Assembly: GCF_936943645.1 (NCBI RefSeq)
Contig: NZ_CAKZJO010000049.1
Coordinates: 112,441 to 176,440, forward strand
Direction: 5' to 3'
Origin: an uncultured Bradyrhizobium sp.
GTDB taxonomy: Bacteria > Pseudomonadota > Alphaproteobacteria > Rhizobiales > Xanthobacteraceae
DNA: 64,000 nucleotides
The notes below the pieces were generated by a model that was not told the DNA's origin, did not search any database, and saw only the letters and a list, made by a program, of their open reading frames with translations. The number at the start of each line of letters is the position of its first letter. Position 1 is the first letter of the stretch. The position numbers and the translations under genes were made by a program. This document shows, one piece after another, positions 33,453-43,486 of this stretch.

Positions 33453-34241
33453 TCAGGCTATGGTGTTGACGATGCCGCCTTCCGCGCGCAGCGCCGCGCC
33501 GTTGGTGGCGGAGGCCTCCTTCGACGCGACATAGACCACCATGTTCGCGATCTCGTCGACGCTGGCAAAGCGCTGGATCAGCGAGCTCGGGCGATGCTGC
33601 TTGACGAAGTTGGCGGCAGCCTCGTCCACGGACTGACCATTCTGCTTGGCGAGATCCTTCACAAAAGTCTCGACGCCCTCCGACATGGTCGGGCCCGGCA
33701 GCACGGAATTGACAGTGACGCCGGTGCCGCGGGTGAGCTGCGCGAGACCGCGCGCGACCGCGAGCTGGGCCGTCTTGCTCATGCCGTAGTGGATCATCTC
33801 GACGGGGATGTTGAGCCCGGACTCCGACGAGATGAAGACGATGCGGCCCCAATCGCGCGCGAGCATGCCCTTCATGTAGGCCCGCGCCAGCCGCACGCCG
33901 CTCATGACGTTGACCTCGAAGAAGCGGCTCCAGTCCTCGTCGGGAATCTCGAAGAAGTCCTTGGGCTCGAAGATGCCGGCATTGTTGATGAGGATGTCGA
34001 CCTCGGGCAGCGCCGCAACCAGCGCCTTGCAGCCCGCGGCGGTGGAGACGTCGGCGGCGATGCCGCGGACCTTCCCGCCCGCCCCTTCCAGCTTGCGCAC
34101 GGCCGCATCGACCTTGTCCTGGCCGCGGCCGTTGATCATGACGCTGGCGCCGGAGGCCGCCAGGCCCTTGGCGATGGCATGACCGATGCCGGCGGTCGAG
34201 CCGGTCACGAGGGCGGTCTTTCCGGAAAGGTCGATCTTCAT
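33453..34241 (-). CDS. SDR family NAD(P)-dependent oxidoreductase
   Basis: A 262-residue classical short-chain dehydrogenase with TGSTAGIG (13-20) for cofactor binding, NNAG (86-89), and catalytic Ser138/139, Tyr152 and Lys156 (YxxxK in HYGMSK). NGR at the end of the second strand suggests NADP(H) preference. The substrate is unknown. It is upstream of and overlaps the ribosome binding site of the DUF1330 gene, forming a two-gene unit. Confidence 0.88.
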   Translation of the reverse strand: MKIDLSGKTALVTGSTAGIGHAIAKGLAASGASVMINGRGQDKVDAAVRKLEGAGGKVRGIAADVSTAAGCKALVAALPEVDILINNAGIFEPKDFFEIPDEDWSRFFEVNVMSGVRLARAYMKGMLARDWGRIVFISSESGLNIPVEMIHYGMSKTAQLAVARGLAQLTRGTGVTVNSVLPGPTMSEGVETFVKDLAKQNGQSVDEAAANFVKQHRPSSLIQRFASVDEIANMVVYVASKEASATNGAALRAEGGIVNTIA

Positions 34242-34321
34242 GAATCATCTCCATTGAGGCTGACGGAGATATCGTGCACTGCGTATGCAGCTTCAATCGT
34301 CCCTCACCGACGCGTGAGGCG

Positions 34322-35161
34322 TTAGCTCCGCGGCGGCAGCGTTCTGAGAAAGGCGACGATGGCATCGAGATCCTGCGCCGTCATGCCGGCATAGGCAGCA
34401 TAGGCCATCGGCGGCTTCAGCTTGTGCCCGTCGCGCGCGACGCCTTGCGTAATCGCACGTTTGATTTCGTCGTCGCTCCACCGGCCGAGGCCGGCGGCGG
34501 GATCGGAGATGATGTTGGCGGAGACGGATTCGCCCCATGGTCCCTTGAAGGTGCGGCCGCCCTTGCCGCTTGCGCCCGCGAAATCATGCACGGCGGACGC
34601 TCCCTCCGGCGTGTGGCACTCCAGGCAATGGGCAATGGTCAGCAGGTAGCGGCCGCGCGCCAGCGTGTCGCCGAGGTCAGCCTCGCGGGCTTGCTTGCCG
34701 GCATAGGTCGGCGTCTCCGGCTTCGACGCCATCCTGCACTCCGGCGCCGGCACTTCGTGGCTTACCGCCGGCACCGAGCGCAGGTAAACAGTGAGCGCGT
34801 CGAGATCGCGCGCCGTGAGCACATCGTAGAACGCCGTCGGCATGATCGGCGCCACCCTGGTGCCATCGGGCCTCATGCCGCTGACCAGAAACCGCTTCAG
34901 CTCGGCATCGCTCCAGCGGCCGATTCCGGTGTCCTTGTCTGGCGTGATGTTGGAGGCGGAGACCTTGAAGCGGGTCTCATCGAAGACCTGGCTGCCGCCC
35001 GAGAGCGCCCGCGACAGGTCCGGGCCCTGCGGCCCGCGCGGGGTGTGGCAGTTATGGCAGACCATCACGCTGCCGACGAGATAGGCGCCGCGCTCGATCA
35101 GCGTCTCGCCGGAGACCGGCGACATCGCGAGCGCCAGCACGAACCCCAACACAATCCTCAT
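34322..35161 (-). CDS. Two-haem c-type cytochrome
   Basis: A 279-residue periplasmic protein with a signal peptide (1-18) and two CxxCH motifs: CHNCH (35-39) and CLECH (179-183). Each domain repeats the pattern NITPDKDTGIGRWSDAELKR / NIISDPAAGLGRWSDDEIKR, the same family motif as in the three-haem protein at 874. It likely mediates electron transfer from a dehydrogenase to the respiratory chain. The ATG at 35161 follows GGGGGC; longer in-frame translation upstream is not cytochrome-like. Confidence 0.88.
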   Translation of the reverse strand: MRIVLGFVLALAMSPVSGETLIERGAYLVGSVMVCHNCHTPRGPQGPDLSRALSGGSQVFDETRFKVSASNITPDKDTGIGRWSDAELKRFLVSGMRPDGTRVAPIMPTAFYDVLTARDLDALTVYLRSVPAVSHEVPAPECRMASKPETPTYAGKQAREADLGDTLARGRYLLTIAHCLECHTPEGASAVHDFAGASGKGGRTFKGPWGESVSANIISDPAAGLGRWSDDEIKRAITQGVARDGHKLKPPMAYAAYAGMTAQDLDAIVAFLRTLPPRS

Positions 35162-35226
35162 CGAAAGCCCCCGACCGGAATCGCGTTCACCAGACGATGC
35201 GCTGCATGAGATACCGCCGCGCCATA

Positions 35227-35258
35227 CAAAAAAGCGGCGCCCGAGGGCGCCGCTTTCG
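35227..35258 (-). terminator. Rho-independent terminator of the ribosomal superoperon
   Basis: On the minus strand, AAAGCGGCGCCC-TCG-GGCGCCGCTTTTTT forms a 12-bp stem with a T-run, 22 bases after the rplQ stop. Confidence 0.88.
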
Positions 35259-35279
35259 AAAGTCTCAGGACCGGTCGGC

Positions 35280-35696
35280 TTACGCCGCCTCGGCTTCCTT
35301 TTCCTGCACCGGGCCGGAATCCTGGCCCTTGGCATCGACGTCGCGGTCGACGAACTCGATCACGGCCATCGCCGCGTTGTCGCCGTAGCGGAAGCCGGCC
35401 TTGATGATGCGGGTATAGCCGCCCTGGCGATCCTTGTAGCGGGGCGCCAGCACGTCGAACAGCTTCTTGACCTGGTCCTTGTCGCGCATCTCGGAGATGG
35501 CCTGGCGACGCATGGAGAGGCCGCCCTTCTTGCCGAGGGTGACGAGCTTCTCGACGATCGGACGAAGCTCCTTGGCCTTCGGCAACGTGGTGACGATCTG
35601 CTCGTGCTTGATCAGCGCGGCGCACATGTTCGCGAACATCGCGCGACGATGCTCGGCCGTGCGGTTGAGCTTCCGATGAACCTTGCCGTGACGCAT
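35280..35696 (-). CDS. rplQ: Ribosomal protein bL17
   Basis: This 138-residue protein opens [20 protein letters not shown], the highly conserved bL17 N terminus, and contains [20 protein letters not shown]. bL17 sits near the exit tunnel of the large subunit. The 20-residue acidic tail (QEKEAEAA) is an alphaproteobacterial extension. It is the last gene of the alpha operon, followed by a strong terminator and preceded by a 145-base spacer containing a hairpin repeat. Confidence 0.97.
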   Translation of the reverse strand: MRHGKVHRKLNRTAEHRRAMFANMCAALIKHEQIVTTLPKAKELRPIVEKLVTLGKKGGLSMRRQAISEMRDKDQVKKLFDVLAPRYKDRQGGYTRIIKAGFRYGDNAAMAVIEFVDRDVDAKGQDSGPVQEKEAEAA

Positions 35697-35775
35697 GTGA
35701 GTAGTCCTTTTTCGATTCTGTCGCGGTGGTTCAGCGACTGGTTTTCAGGTGGGCTTCCTGCGTTCGCCCTAGGTC

Positions 35776-35841
35776 GCGAGTGGCGATTGGTGAGTAGCGA
35801 ACGGTTCTTGCCCTATTCGCCACTCCCTACTCGCCATTCGC
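35776..35841. repeat. GGCGAATAG-type hairpin repeat (copy 1, rpoA-rplQ spacer)
   Basis: Segments GCGAGTGGCGAT and GAGTAGCGAA are matched in opposite orientation by TATTCGCCACTCC and TACTCGCCATTCGCT. It is related to the copies at 37435 and 50363 and ends at the rpoA stop codon. Confidence 0.7.
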
Positions 35842-36873
35842 TCAGTAGTGATCCTCGAAGCGCTTGGCGAGCTCGTCGATGTTCTCCGGCGGCCAGCCCG
35901 GCACTTCCATGCCGAGATGCAGACCCATCTGGGCCAGCACTTCCTTGATCTCGTTCAGCGACTTGCGGCCGAAGTTCGGGGTGCGGAGCATCTCCGCTTC
36001 GCTCTTCTGCACGAGGTCGCCGATGTAGACGATATTGTCGTTCTTCAGGCAGTTGGCCGAACGCACCGACAGCTCGAGCTCGTCCACCTTCTTGAGGAAG
36101 GCCGGGTTGAAGGCGAGGTCCGGGATGATTTCCTGGGCCACTTCCTTGCGCGGCTCTTCGAAGTTGACGAACACGTTGAGCTGGTCCTGCAGGATGCGGG
36201 CGGCGTAAGCCACCGAGTCATCCGGCGAGATCGCGCCGTTGGTCTCGATCGTCATGGTCAGCTTGTCGTAGTCGAGGATCTGGCCCTCGCGGGTGTTCTC
36301 GACCTTGTAGGAGACCTTGCGGACCGGTGAGTACAGGCTGTCGACCGGGATCAGGCCGATCGGCGCGTCCTCGGGACGGTTGCGCTCGGCGGGCACATAG
36401 CCCTTGCCGGTCGAGACCGTGAACTCCATGCGGATCTCGGCGCCCTCGTCGAGGGTGCAGATCTGCAGGTCCGGGTTCAGCACGACGACGTCGCCGACGG
36501 TCTGGATGTCACCGGCGGTGACGACGCCGGGGCCCTGCTTCTTCACGACCATGCGCTTGGGGCCTTCGCCCTGCATCTTGATCGAGATGTCCTTGATGTT
36601 GAGCACGATGTCGGTGACGTCCTCACGGACGCCCGCGATCGAGGAGAACTCGTGCAGCACGCCGTCGATGTGCACCGACTGCACCGCCGCGCCCTGGAGC
36701 GAGGAGAGCAGGATGCGGCGCAGCGCGTTGCCGAGGGTCTGGCCGAAGCCGCGCTCGAGCGGCTCGGCGACGATGGTCGCGAAACGCGAAGAATCGCTGC
36801 CGGGCGTGACCTGGAGCTTGTTCGGCCGAATCAGTTCTTGCCAATTTTTCTGGATCGTCACTGTTTCACCCAT
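35842..36873 (-). CDS. rpoA: RNA polymerase alpha subunit
   Basis: A 343-residue protein beginning [20 protein letters not shown]. The N-terminal dimerisation domain contains [18 protein letters not shown]; the C-terminal DNA- and activator-binding domain contains [20 protein letters not shown] and [16 protein letters not shown]. The ATG at 36873 gives the length and N terminus expected for this genus; an in-frame extension to 36948 is not conserved-looking. It lies between rpsK and rplQ as in the canonical alpha operon. Confidence 0.97.
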   Translation of the reverse strand: MGETVTIQKNWQELIRPNKLQVTPGSDSSRFATIVAEPLERGFGQTLGNALRRILLSSLQGAAVQSVHIDGVLHEFSSIAGVREDVTDIVLNIKDISIKMQGEGPKRMVVKKQGPGVVTAGDIQTVGDVVVLNPDLQICTLDEGAEIRMEFTVSTGKGYVPAERNRPEDAPIGLIPVDSLYSPVRKVSYKVENTREGQILDYDKLTMTIETNGAISPDDSVAYAARILQDQLNVFVNFEEPRKEVAQEIIPDLAFNPAFLKKVDELELSVRSANCLKNDNIVYIGDLVQKSEAEMLRTPNFGRKSLNEIKEVLAQMGLHLGMEVPGWPPENIDELAKRFEDHY

Positions 36874-36985
36874 ACAGGCCAGTCGAACTGCCATTGCAGA
36901 CACTGGCGTTGGAGAAAGGCCGCAGGTCGCACCTGCGGCTTCTTGCAAAAGTCATTGCGGGCGTCGATGCGCCCGCAACTCGGTA

Positions 36986-37375
36986 TCAAACGCGCCGACG
37001 CTTGCGGGGACGGCAACCGTTGTGCGGAATCGTGGTCACGTCGCGGATCGAGGTAACGGTGAAGCCGGCGGCCTGAAGTGCGCGGAGCGCCGATTCGCGG
37101 CCCGAGCCGGGACCGGCCACTTCGACTTCCAGCGTGCGCATGCCGTGCTCCTGCGCCTTCTTCGACACGTCCTCGGCGGCAACCTGCGCCGCGTACGGGG
37201 TCGACTTGCGCGAGCCCTTGAAGCCCATCGTGCCGGCGGAGGACCAGGCAATCGTGTTGCCCTGCGCGTCGGTGATGGTGATGGTCGTGTTGTTGAACGA
37301 CGAGTTCACGTGCGCAACGCCGGAGGCGATGTTCTTGCGCTCGCGACGGCGAACGCGGGTGGCTTCCTTGCCCAT
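36986..37375 (-). CDS. rpsK: Ribosomal protein uS11
   Basis: A 129-residue uS11 with [20 protein letters not shown] and the C-terminal [20 protein letters not shown], both diagnostic. It forms the platform of the small subunit near the mRNA exit. The NG pair before CRP is the site isomerised to isoaspartate in E. coli. It is followed by rpoA after 112 bases. Confidence 0.97.
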   Translation of the reverse strand: MGKEATRVRRRERKNIASGVAHVNSSFNNTTITITDAQGNTIAWSSAGTMGFKGSRKSTPYAAQVAAEDVSKKAQEHGMRTLEVEVAGPGSGRESALRALQAAGFTVTSIRDVTTIPHNGCRPRKRRRV

Positions 37376-37434
37376 TGAGTCCCTTTCCTGAAGATCTCAA
37401 ACGCCGCCGTAATGCCAGCGGCTACACCTATGGA

Positions 37435-37503
37435 AGCGAATAGCGAGTAGCGAATGGCGAATAGGGAGACCCCCTACTCGCCATTCGCCACTCCCGATTC
37501 GCC
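37435..37503. repeat. GGCGAATAG-type hairpin repeat (copy 2, rpsM-rpsK spacer)
   Basis: AATGGCGAATAGGG and CCCCTACTCGCCATT form a near-perfect stem around AGAC, flanked by further GCGAATAG/GCGAGTAG units. It occupies most of the 131-base spacer between rpsM and rpsK. Confidence 0.75.
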
Positions 37504-37506
37504 AGT

Positions 37507-37875
37507 TTACTTCTTCTTGCCGGCGATGGCCTTTGCCGGACCCTTGCGCGTGCGCGCATTGGTGTGGGTACGCTGGCCGCGCACCGGCAGACCGCGACGA
37601 TGACGCAGGCCGCGATAGCAGCCGAGGTCCATCAGACGCTTGATGTTGATGCCGACCTCGCGACGCAGGTCGCCCTCGACGAGATAGTCGCGGTCGATCA
37701 CTTCGCGGATCTGCAGCACTTCGGCATCGCTGAGCTGATTGACGCGACGATCCACGGGGATCTTCACCTTTTCCAGGATCTCACCAGCGATCTTCTGACC
37801 GATGCCATGGATGTACTGGAGCGCGATCAGCACGCGCTTGTTGGTGGGAATGTTCACGCCGGCAATACGGGCCAC
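37507..37875 (-). CDS. rpsM: Ribosomal protein uS13
   Basis: A 122-residue uS13 with [19 protein letters not shown], the GIGQ helix-two-turn-helix and the C-terminal [20 protein letters not shown] that contacts tRNA in the ribosome head. It starts the alpha portion of the cluster, downstream of adk. A Lys-rich end (GKKK) is normal. Confidence 0.97.
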   Translation of the reverse strand: MARIAGVNIPTNKRVLIALQYIHGIGQKIAGEILEKVKIPVDRRVNQLSDAEVLQIREVIDRDYLVEGDLRREVGINIKRLMDLGCYRGLRHRRGLPVRGQRTHTNARTRKGPAKAIAGKKK

Positions 37876-38060
37876 GGCCTTCTCTCCTGTTGCCGATCCT
37901 CGTCAGGACCGGGCTTTAAGTGCTTGTGTTCTCGGGCAGGTGTTCACAAACGCGAACACGACGCCCACCCCCGGTCTTCCTGGGGCCCGGCATCGTCTGA
38001 AACTATCCGACTTGGATGCGGGGCTTATTAGGGGATTCCGGGGGCTTTCGTCAACCGCTG

Positions 38061-38951
38061 CTAGCGTTTGGCTCGCTTTTTCGTGACCTTTTTTGCAGCC
38101 TTTTTGGCACCCTTTTTGACCGCCTTCTTGGCGATCTTTTTGGCAGCCTTCTTCGCCGCTTTCTTGACGGTCTTCTTGGTCCCCCTCTTGGGAGCCTTCA
38201 CGGCCTTCTTGGCCGCCTTTTTGGCGCTTTTAGCCGATTTGGCGGCCTTTTTGGCGGCTTTCGCGGGCTTTTCGGCCGATTTCTTCGCCGCTTTGGCCTT
38301 CTTCGCTGGGGCTTTCTTGGCCGCGCTCTTGGTCGTCCCCTTGGTCTGGATCTTGACCTCGCCCGCCCCCAGCGCCTGGAGCTGGCGGTCGATGGCGCGG
38401 GTGACCTCGTCGATGGCCATCATACCGTCGATGGTCGAAAGCTTCCGCCGCTCGGAATAGTAGTGAATCAGCGGTTCCGTCTGGCTGCGGTAGTTGGCTA
38501 ACCGCTTGGTCAGGACCTCCGGGGTGTCATCGGGACGAATCTCCTCCCCGCGCTCCCGCATCTGGGCGACGCGGGTCTCGACACGGCTCAGGAGCGCACT
38601 CTCGTTGACGCGGAGCTCGATCACGGCGTCGAGCTTGAGGCGCTTGTCCTTCAGCAGCTCGTCCAGCGCTTCGGCCTGCGGCACGGTGCGCGGGAAGCCG
38701 TCGAGGATGAAACCGTTCTGGGCGTCCGGCTGGTCGATCCGGTCGGAGATGATTCCGACCACCACCTCGTCAGGCACCAGCGCGCCGCTGGCCATGATTT
38801 CCTTGGCCTTGAGTCCGACCGGCGTCCCCGCCGCCACGGCCGCGCGCAACATCTCGCCGGTCGAGAGCTGGACGATGCCATGGCGCTGCACCAGGAGCTG
38901 CGCCTGCGTCCCCTTGCCCGACCCCGGCGGTCCCAGAAGTATAATTCTCAT
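38061..38951 (-). CDS. adk: Adenylate kinase with long Lys/Ala-rich C-terminal tail
   Basis: A 296-residue protein. Residues 1-200 are a complete short-LID adenylate kinase: P-loop GPPGSGKGT (7-15), LSTGEMLR (29-36), [10 protein letters not shown] (80-89) and a short LID around [20 protein letters not shown]. It interconverts AMP, ADP and ATP and lies in its usual place after secY. Residues about 201-296 are almost entirely Lys, Ala, Ser and Pro in KKAAKK-like repeats, like histone H1 or bacterial H1-like proteins. Normal bacterial enzymes end near residue 190-217. The frame is continuous, so the tail is translated unless processed. Confidence 0.93.
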   Translation of the reverse strand: MRIILLGPPGSGKGTQAQLLVQRHGIVQLSTGEMLRAAVAAGTPVGLKAKEIMASGALVPDEVVVGIISDRIDQPDAQNGFILDGFPRTVPQAEALDELLKDKRLKLDAVIELRVNESALLSRVETRVAQMRERGEEIRPDDTPEVLTKRLANYRSQTEPLIHYYSERRKLSTIDGMMAIDEVTRAIDRQLQALGAGEVKIQTKGTTKSAAKKAPAKKAKAAKKSAEKPAKAAKKAAKSAKSAKKAAKKAVKAPKRGTKKTVKKAAKKAAKKIAKKAVKKGAKKAAKKVTKKRAKR

Positions 38952-39001
38952 CGGCGTACGCCCCCCGGATTGGTGAGCGATACGTCGCGCACCTGTGTTT
39001 G

Positions 39002-39028
39002 AAGTCCAAGTTCAAGTCCAAGTCCAAG
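39002..39028. repeat. Hexamer tandem repeat upstream of adk
   Basis: Units AAGTCC, AAGTTC, AAGTCC, AAGTCC and AAG are arrayed without gaps, 51 bases upstream of the adk ATG in the 295-base secY-adk spacer. This could vary in length by slippage. Confidence 0.7.
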
Positions 39029-39246
39029 AACAGTGCAAACCATAATCGGCGTTGCACCGCTACCCATATCATAGGGGAGCAGATGGGTGGACGCCAAGAA
39101 GGGCTTTGAAATCAGTGATTGCGCTGCAGTGAAAGCAGCTCTGCCGATGCGATCGAGCGGCTGATTGATCGCCTTCGCGAGGCGCCGCGCGTTGTTCGCG
39201 CGACGAATCGGCGGCGTGAAACGCGCCGCCTTATGACGCCGCAGCT

Positions 39247-40578
39247 CTAGCGGCGGCGGCCGCGCAGCTTCGACTTGCGGATCAGGCCTTCATACTGGTG
39301 CGCCAGCAGATAGCCCTGCACCTGAGCCACCGTATCCATGGTGACGCTGACGACGATCAGCAGCGAGGTACCGCCGAAGTAGAACGGCACCGAGGCGTAG
39401 GAGATCAGGATCTCCGGGATCAAGCAGACGATGGCGAGATAAATCGCACCCAGCACGGTGATGCGCGAGAGCACGTAGTCGATGTATTCCGCGGTGCGCT
39501 CGCCCGGGCGGATGCCCGGAATGAAGCCGCCGTGCTTCTTCAGATTGTCCGCGGTCTCGGTCGGGTTGAACACGATCGCGGTGTAGAAGAAGGCGAAGAA
39601 CACGATCAGCGCCAGATACATGATCAGGAACAGCGGACGGCCGTGGCCGAGCTGGGTGGTGATCCACTGGAACCACTCCGGTCCACTGCCCGCGTTGAAG
39701 TTCGCCACCGTGGTCGGCAGCAGCAGCAGCGAGGACGCGAAGATCGGCGGGATCACGCCGGAGGTGTTGAGCTTGAGCGGCAGATGCGAGGACTGGCCCT
39801 CGAACATCTTGTTGCCGACCTGGCGTTTCGGATACTGGATCAGGAGGCGGCGCTGGGCGCGCTCCATGAACACGATGAAGGCGATCACGGCGACCGCCAT
39901 GACGATCACGACCAGGATCAGTCCGGTCGACATCGCGCCCTGACGGCCGAGCTCGAGCATGTTGGCGAGCGCAGCGGGCAGCTCGGCGACGATGCCGGCG
40001 AGGATGATCAGCGAGATACCGTTGCCGATGCCGCGCGAGGTGATCTGCTCGCCCAGCCACATCAGGAACATGGTGCCGCCCGTCAGCGTGATCGCGGTCG
40101 ACAGGCGGAAGAACATGCCGGGATCGCTGACGACGTTGCCGGCACCCTCGAGGCCCACGGCGATGCCGTAGGACTGGAACGCGGCCAGGATCACCGTGAG
40201 ATAGCGGGTGTACTGGTTCAGCAGCTTGCGGCCGGACTCGCCTTCCTTCTTCAGCGCCTCGAGTTGCGGCGAGACGGTGGTGAGGAGCTGGATGATGATC
40301 GAGGCCGAGATGTACGGCATGATGTTCAGCGCGAAGATCGCCATGCGGTGGATGCCGCCGCCGGCGAACATGTTGAACATGCCGAGGATGCCGCCCGCCT
40401 GCGAGCGGAACACCTGCTCCCAGATATTGGGATCGATGCCGGGCAGCGGGATGTAGGTCCCGAGCCGATAAACGAGCAGCGCACCCAGGGTGAACCAGAT
40501 GCGCTTCTTCAGTTCGTCAGCCTTGGCAAACGCACCGAAATTGAGATTGGCTGCCAGTTGTTCCGCTGCAGAGGCCAT
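39247..40578 (-). CDS. secY: Preprotein translocase subunit SecY
   Basis: A 443-residue membrane protein with ten predicted helices. The plug/TM2 region reads GGGIHRMAIFALNIMPYISASI, and cytoplasmic loops include RPGERTAEYIDYVLSRITV; the C terminus LIRKSKLRGRRR is basic, for ribosome docking. It forms the SecYEG protein-conducting channel. It is located after rplO as in canonical spc operons. A 21-base GC hairpin (39210-39230) follows without a T-run. Confidence 0.97.
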   Translation of the reverse strand: MASAAEQLAANLNFGAFAKADELKKRIWFTLGALLVYRLGTYIPLPGIDPNIWEQVFRSQAGGILGMFNMFAGGGIHRMAIFALNIMPYISASIIIQLLTTVSPQLEALKKEGESGRKLLNQYTRYLTVILAAFQSYGIAVGLEGAGNVVSDPGMFFRLSTAITLTGGTMFLMWLGEQITSRGIGNGISLIILAGIVAELPAALANMLELGRQGAMSTGLILVVIVMAVAVIAFIVFMERAQRRLLIQYPKRQVGNKMFEGQSSHLPLKLNTSGVIPPIFASSLLLLPTTVANFNAGSGPEWFQWITTQLGHGRPLFLIMYLALIVFFAFFYTAIVFNPTETADNLKKHGGFIPGIRPGERTAEYIDYVLSRITVLGAIYLAIVCLIPEILISYASVPFYFGGTSLLIVVSVTMDTVAQVQGYLLAHQYEGLIRKSKLRGRRR

Positions 40579-40728
40579 CTTGGACTTTCTCCCGCCGCCT
40601 ATTGCGCCGTCATGCCCGCGGCCGGGCTACTATATAGCGGACGCCGGACATTATCTGGGGCTCGGCTTCGATAAGTCCACGTCCCGCATGCGTAAAGGCC
40701 CGCGAGCCGCGGGCCGATGACGCAGTTG

Positions 40729-41214
40729 TTACGCCGCCTCGCCTTCTTCCTTGGCAGGGGCGAGGATCTTCACCGAACCGCCGGCCTTCTCGACCGCGGC
40801 GATTGCGGTCTTGGTGGCGCCGTGCACTTCGATGTTGAGCTTGGACTTGAGCTCGCCGCGGCCGAGCAGCCGCACGCCGGCCTTGGCGCGGCGCAGCACG
40901 CCGCCCTTCACCAGGGCCTCGACGTTCACGACGCTGCCGGCGTCGATCTTCTTGGCATCGACCGCTTCCTGGAGCCGGTCGAGATTGATCTCGGCGAACT
41001 CGACCCGGAAGATGTTGTTGAAGCCGCGCTTGGGCAGACGGCGATGCATCGGCATCTGACCGCCTTCGAAGCCCTTGATGCGCACGCCCGAACGTGCGGT
41101 CTGGCCCTTGCCGCCGCGGCCGGACTGCTTGCCCTTGCCCGAACCGATGCCGCGGCCGACGCGCATACGCTTTTTGCGCGAGCCGGCGTTGTCGGCGATA
41201 TCGCTGAGCTTCAT
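40729..41214 (-). CDS. rplO: Ribosomal protein uL15
   Basis: A 161-residue uL15 with [20 protein letters not shown], then the glycine-rich [20 protein letters not shown] that threads into the 23S core, and [19 protein letters not shown]. It is an early assembly protein of the large subunit. Its last residues (EEGEAA) are a short acidic extension. Confidence 0.97.
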   Translation of the reverse strand: MKLSDIADNAGSRKKRMRVGRGIGSGKGKQSGRGGKGQTARSGVRIKGFEGGQMPMHRRLPKRGFNNIFRVEFAEINLDRLQEAVDAKKIDAGSVVNVEALVKGGVLRRAKAGVRLLGRGELKSKLNIEVHGATKTAIAAVEKAGGSVKILAPAKEEGEAA

Positions 41215-41289
41215 CGCCCTTCTCCTTGTGTCTTGCGCACGATCTTCACCGAAAACCGATAGCCCGGGTTCGGGATCGCACGCCGCTTC

Positions 41290-41484
41290 TTACTTCTCGT
41301 CGACGATGCGGACGAGATGGTGAACCTTCAGGATCATGCCGCGGACCGCAGGGGTGTCCTGCAGTTCGCTGACGCGACCGATCTTGTTGAGCTTGAGCCC
41401 GATCAGCGTCGAGCGCTGCGAATGATGGCGGCGGATTGCGCTGCCGATCTGCTCGAGCTTGATCGTCTTTGCGGCCTTGGCCAT
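41290..41484 (-). CDS. rpmD: Ribosomal protein uL30
   Basis: A 64-residue uL30, reading [20 protein letters not shown] and [16 protein letters not shown] segments (here [20 protein letters not shown]). It is a short, bacteria-sized form located between rpsE and rplO. It binds 23S rRNA on the large subunit surface. Confidence 0.95.
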   Translation of the reverse strand: MAKAAKTIKLEQIGSAIRRHHSQRSTLIGLKLNKIGRVSELQDTPAVRGMILKVHHLVRIVDEK

Positions 41485-41508
41485 GGGAGTCTACTCCGAA
41501 AGCTTCCG

Positions 41509-42105
41509 TTAGTCGGCAGCCGCCTCGGCATCACCGCCGATACGGCGCGACTGCAGAGTGGACACCTTGATGTTGCGGCGGGCTGCGACCGAACGCGGCG
41601 AATCCTGATGCTTCAGCGCGTCGAAGGTTGCGCGAACCATGTTGTAGGGGTTCGACGAGCCGATCGACTTGGCGACCACGTCCTGGACGCCGAGCGTCTC
41701 GAACACGGCGCGCATCGGGCCGCCGGCGATGATGCCGGTACCGGCGGGAGCTGCACGCAGGTAGACACGGCCCGCGCCGTGACGGCCGGCGATGTCGTGA
41801 TGGAGCGTGCGGCCCTCGCGCAGCGAGACGCGGGTCAGGTTGCGCTTGGCGGACTCGGTGGCCTTGCGGATCGCCTCGGGGACTTCGCGAGCCTTGCCGT
41901 GACCGAAGCCGGCGCGGCCCTTCTGGTCACCGATCACGACCAGCGCTGCGAAACCGAAGCGCTTGCCGCCCTTGACGACCTTGGCCACGCGGTTGATGTG
42001 GACGAGCTTGTCGACGAACTCGCTGTCGCGCTCCTCGCGCTCCCTGCGTTCACGTCCGCCGCCGCCGCGTTGATCGCGTCCACCACGTTGTTCGCGTTCT
42101 GCCAT
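41509..42105 (-). CDS. rpsE: Ribosomal protein uS5
   Basis: A 198-residue uS5. After a Gly/Arg/Glu-rich N-terminal extension (about residues 4-28, [22 protein letters not shown]) come [40 protein letters not shown] and [15 protein letters not shown]. uS5 shapes the mRNA entry and decoding accuracy. The extension is a moderate oddity shared by some alphaproteobacteria. Confidence 0.96.
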   Translation of the reverse strand: MAEREQRGGRDQRGGGGRERREREERDSEFVDKLVHINRVAKVVKGGKRFGFAALVVIGDQKGRAGFGHGKAREVPEAIRKATESAKRNLTRVSLREGRTLHHDIAGRHGAGRVYLRAAPAGTGIIAGGPMRAVFETLGVQDVVAKSIGSSNPYNMVRATFDALKHQDSPRSVAARRNIKVSTLQSRRIGGDAEAAAD

Positions 42106-42149
42106 TTTTCCAATCCTTCAGAGGCTTGCGCCTCAATCCTCAAATTCCG

Positions 42150-42512
42150 TTAGAAGCTCAGCCCGCTCTCACGCGCTGCGTCGGCGAGAGCCTTGACGCG
42201 CCCGTGATAGAGGTAGCTGCCGCGATCGAACACGACTTCCTTGACGCCCTTCTCGGCGGCGCGCTCGGCCAGCAGCTTGCCGACCGCCTTCGCCGCATCG
42301 ATGTCGGCGCCGGTCTTGCCGCCGTCGCGCATCGACTTCTCGAGCGAGGAGGCAGAGGCCAGCGTCTCGCCCTTCAGGTCGTCGATGACCTGGGCGTAGA
42401 TGTGCTTGGACGAGCGGAACACCGACAGACGCGGACGACCACCACCGGAGCGGCGCAGCTTCAGCCGCACACTCCGCTTGCGCCGGGCATTCGTAACCTT
42501 GGCTTTGGACAT
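42150..42512 (-). CDS. rplR: Ribosomal protein uL18
   Basis: A 120-residue uL18 with basic N terminus ([20 protein letters not shown]), [18 protein letters not shown] and the ending [20 protein letters not shown], which binds 5S rRNA. It lies 11 bases after rplF. Confidence 0.96.
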   Translation of the reverse strand: MSKAKVTNARRKRSVRLKLRRSGGGRPRLSVFRSSKHIYAQVIDDLKGETLASASSLEKSMRDGGKTGADIDAAKAVGKLLAERAAEKGVKEVVFDRGSYLYHGRVKALADAARESGLSF

Positions 42513-42523
42513 GACCGGCTCCG

Positions 42524-43057
42524 TTACTTCTTCTTGCCTTCCTTGCGGAAGATGAATTCGCCAACATACTTCACGCCCTTGCCCTTGTAGGGCTCCGGCG
42601 GGCGATAGCTGCGGATCTCAGCGGCGACCTGGCCGACGCGCTGGATGTCGCTGCCCGCCACCGTGATCTCGGTCGGCTTCGGCACGGTGATCGTGATCCC
42701 TTCCGGGATCGCGTAGACCACGTCGTGGCTGTAGCCGAGCGCGAGCTGCAGGTTCTTGCCCTGCATCGCGGCGCGGTAGCCGACGCCGGTGATCTCGAGC
42801 TTCTTCTCGAAGCCCTTGGTGACGCCTTCGACCAGATTCGCGACCTGGGCGCGAGCAGTACCATAGAGCGCGCGAGCCCGATTGGTCTCGGCGCGCGGCG
42901 CGACCTTGATCTGGCCGCCCTCGAGCTTCACCTCGACGTCGTCATGGACGACGAACTGAAGCTGGCCCTTGGGACCCTTCATCTTGACGGTCTGCCCATC
43001 GACGGTCGCGGTCACACCCGACGGAACCGCCACAGGCCTTTTGCCAACACGTGACAT
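42524..43057 (-). CDS. rplF: Ribosomal protein uL6
   Basis: A 177-residue uL6 with [51 protein letters not shown] and the C-terminal [16 protein letters not shown]. The two domains of related fold place it near the L7/L12 stalk base and the sarcin-ricin loop. Confidence 0.97.
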   Translation of the reverse strand: MSRVGKRPVAVPSGVTATVDGQTVKMKGPKGQLQFVVHDDVEVKLEGGQIKVAPRAETNRARALYGTARAQVANLVEGVTKGFEKKLEITGVGYRAAMQGKNLQLALGYSHDVVYAIPEGITITVPKPTEITVAGSDIQRVGQVAAEIRSYRPPEPYKGKGVKYVGEFIFRKEGKKK

Positions 43058-43073
43058 GGATCAAAAATCCTTC

Positions 43074-43472
43074 TCAGAACACCGTGAAGAGGACTTCACC
43101 GCCCACATTCGCGTCGCGCGCGCTGTGGTCGGCCATGATCCCCTTCGGCGTCGACAACACCGAAATGCCGAGCCCGTTGTTGACCCGCGGCAGGTTCTTT
43201 ACCGAGGCGTAGACACGGCGCCCGGGCTTGGAAACACGTTCGATCTCGCGGATGACGGGCTCGCCGTCGAAATATTTCAGCTCGATCTCGATCTCACTGC
43301 GGCCCGAGGAATGCTCGAGCGTGGCGTAACCGCGGATGTAGCCTTCGGTCTTGAGGACCTCGAGCACGTTCTCGCGCATCTTCGAGCCAGGCGTGGAGAC
43401 CTTGGTCTTGGAGCGCATCTGCGCGTTACGGATACGGGTGATCAGATCGCTGATTGGATCGTGCGTAGACAT
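43074..43472 (-). CDS. rpsH: Ribosomal protein uS8
   Basis: A 132-residue uS8: [20 protein letters not shown], then [19 protein letters not shown] and [20 protein letters not shown]. It organises the central domain of 16S rRNA; in E. coli it represses spc operon translation by binding mRNA near rplE. Whether that regulation operates here was not tested. Confidence 0.97.
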   Translation of the reverse strand: MSTHDPISDLITRIRNAQMRSKTKVSTPGSKMRENVLEVLKTEGYIRGYATLEHSSGRSEIEIELKYFDGEPVIREIERVSKPGRRVYASVKNLPRVNNGLGISVLSTPKGIMADHSARDANVGGEVLFTVF

Positions 43473-43486
43473 CTAAACGACCCTCC

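Noticed and set aside
39210..39230. Hairpin after secY as a terminator
   Set aside because: A 7-bp GC stem is present but no T-run follows on the minus strand; adk is likely still co-transcribed at least in part.
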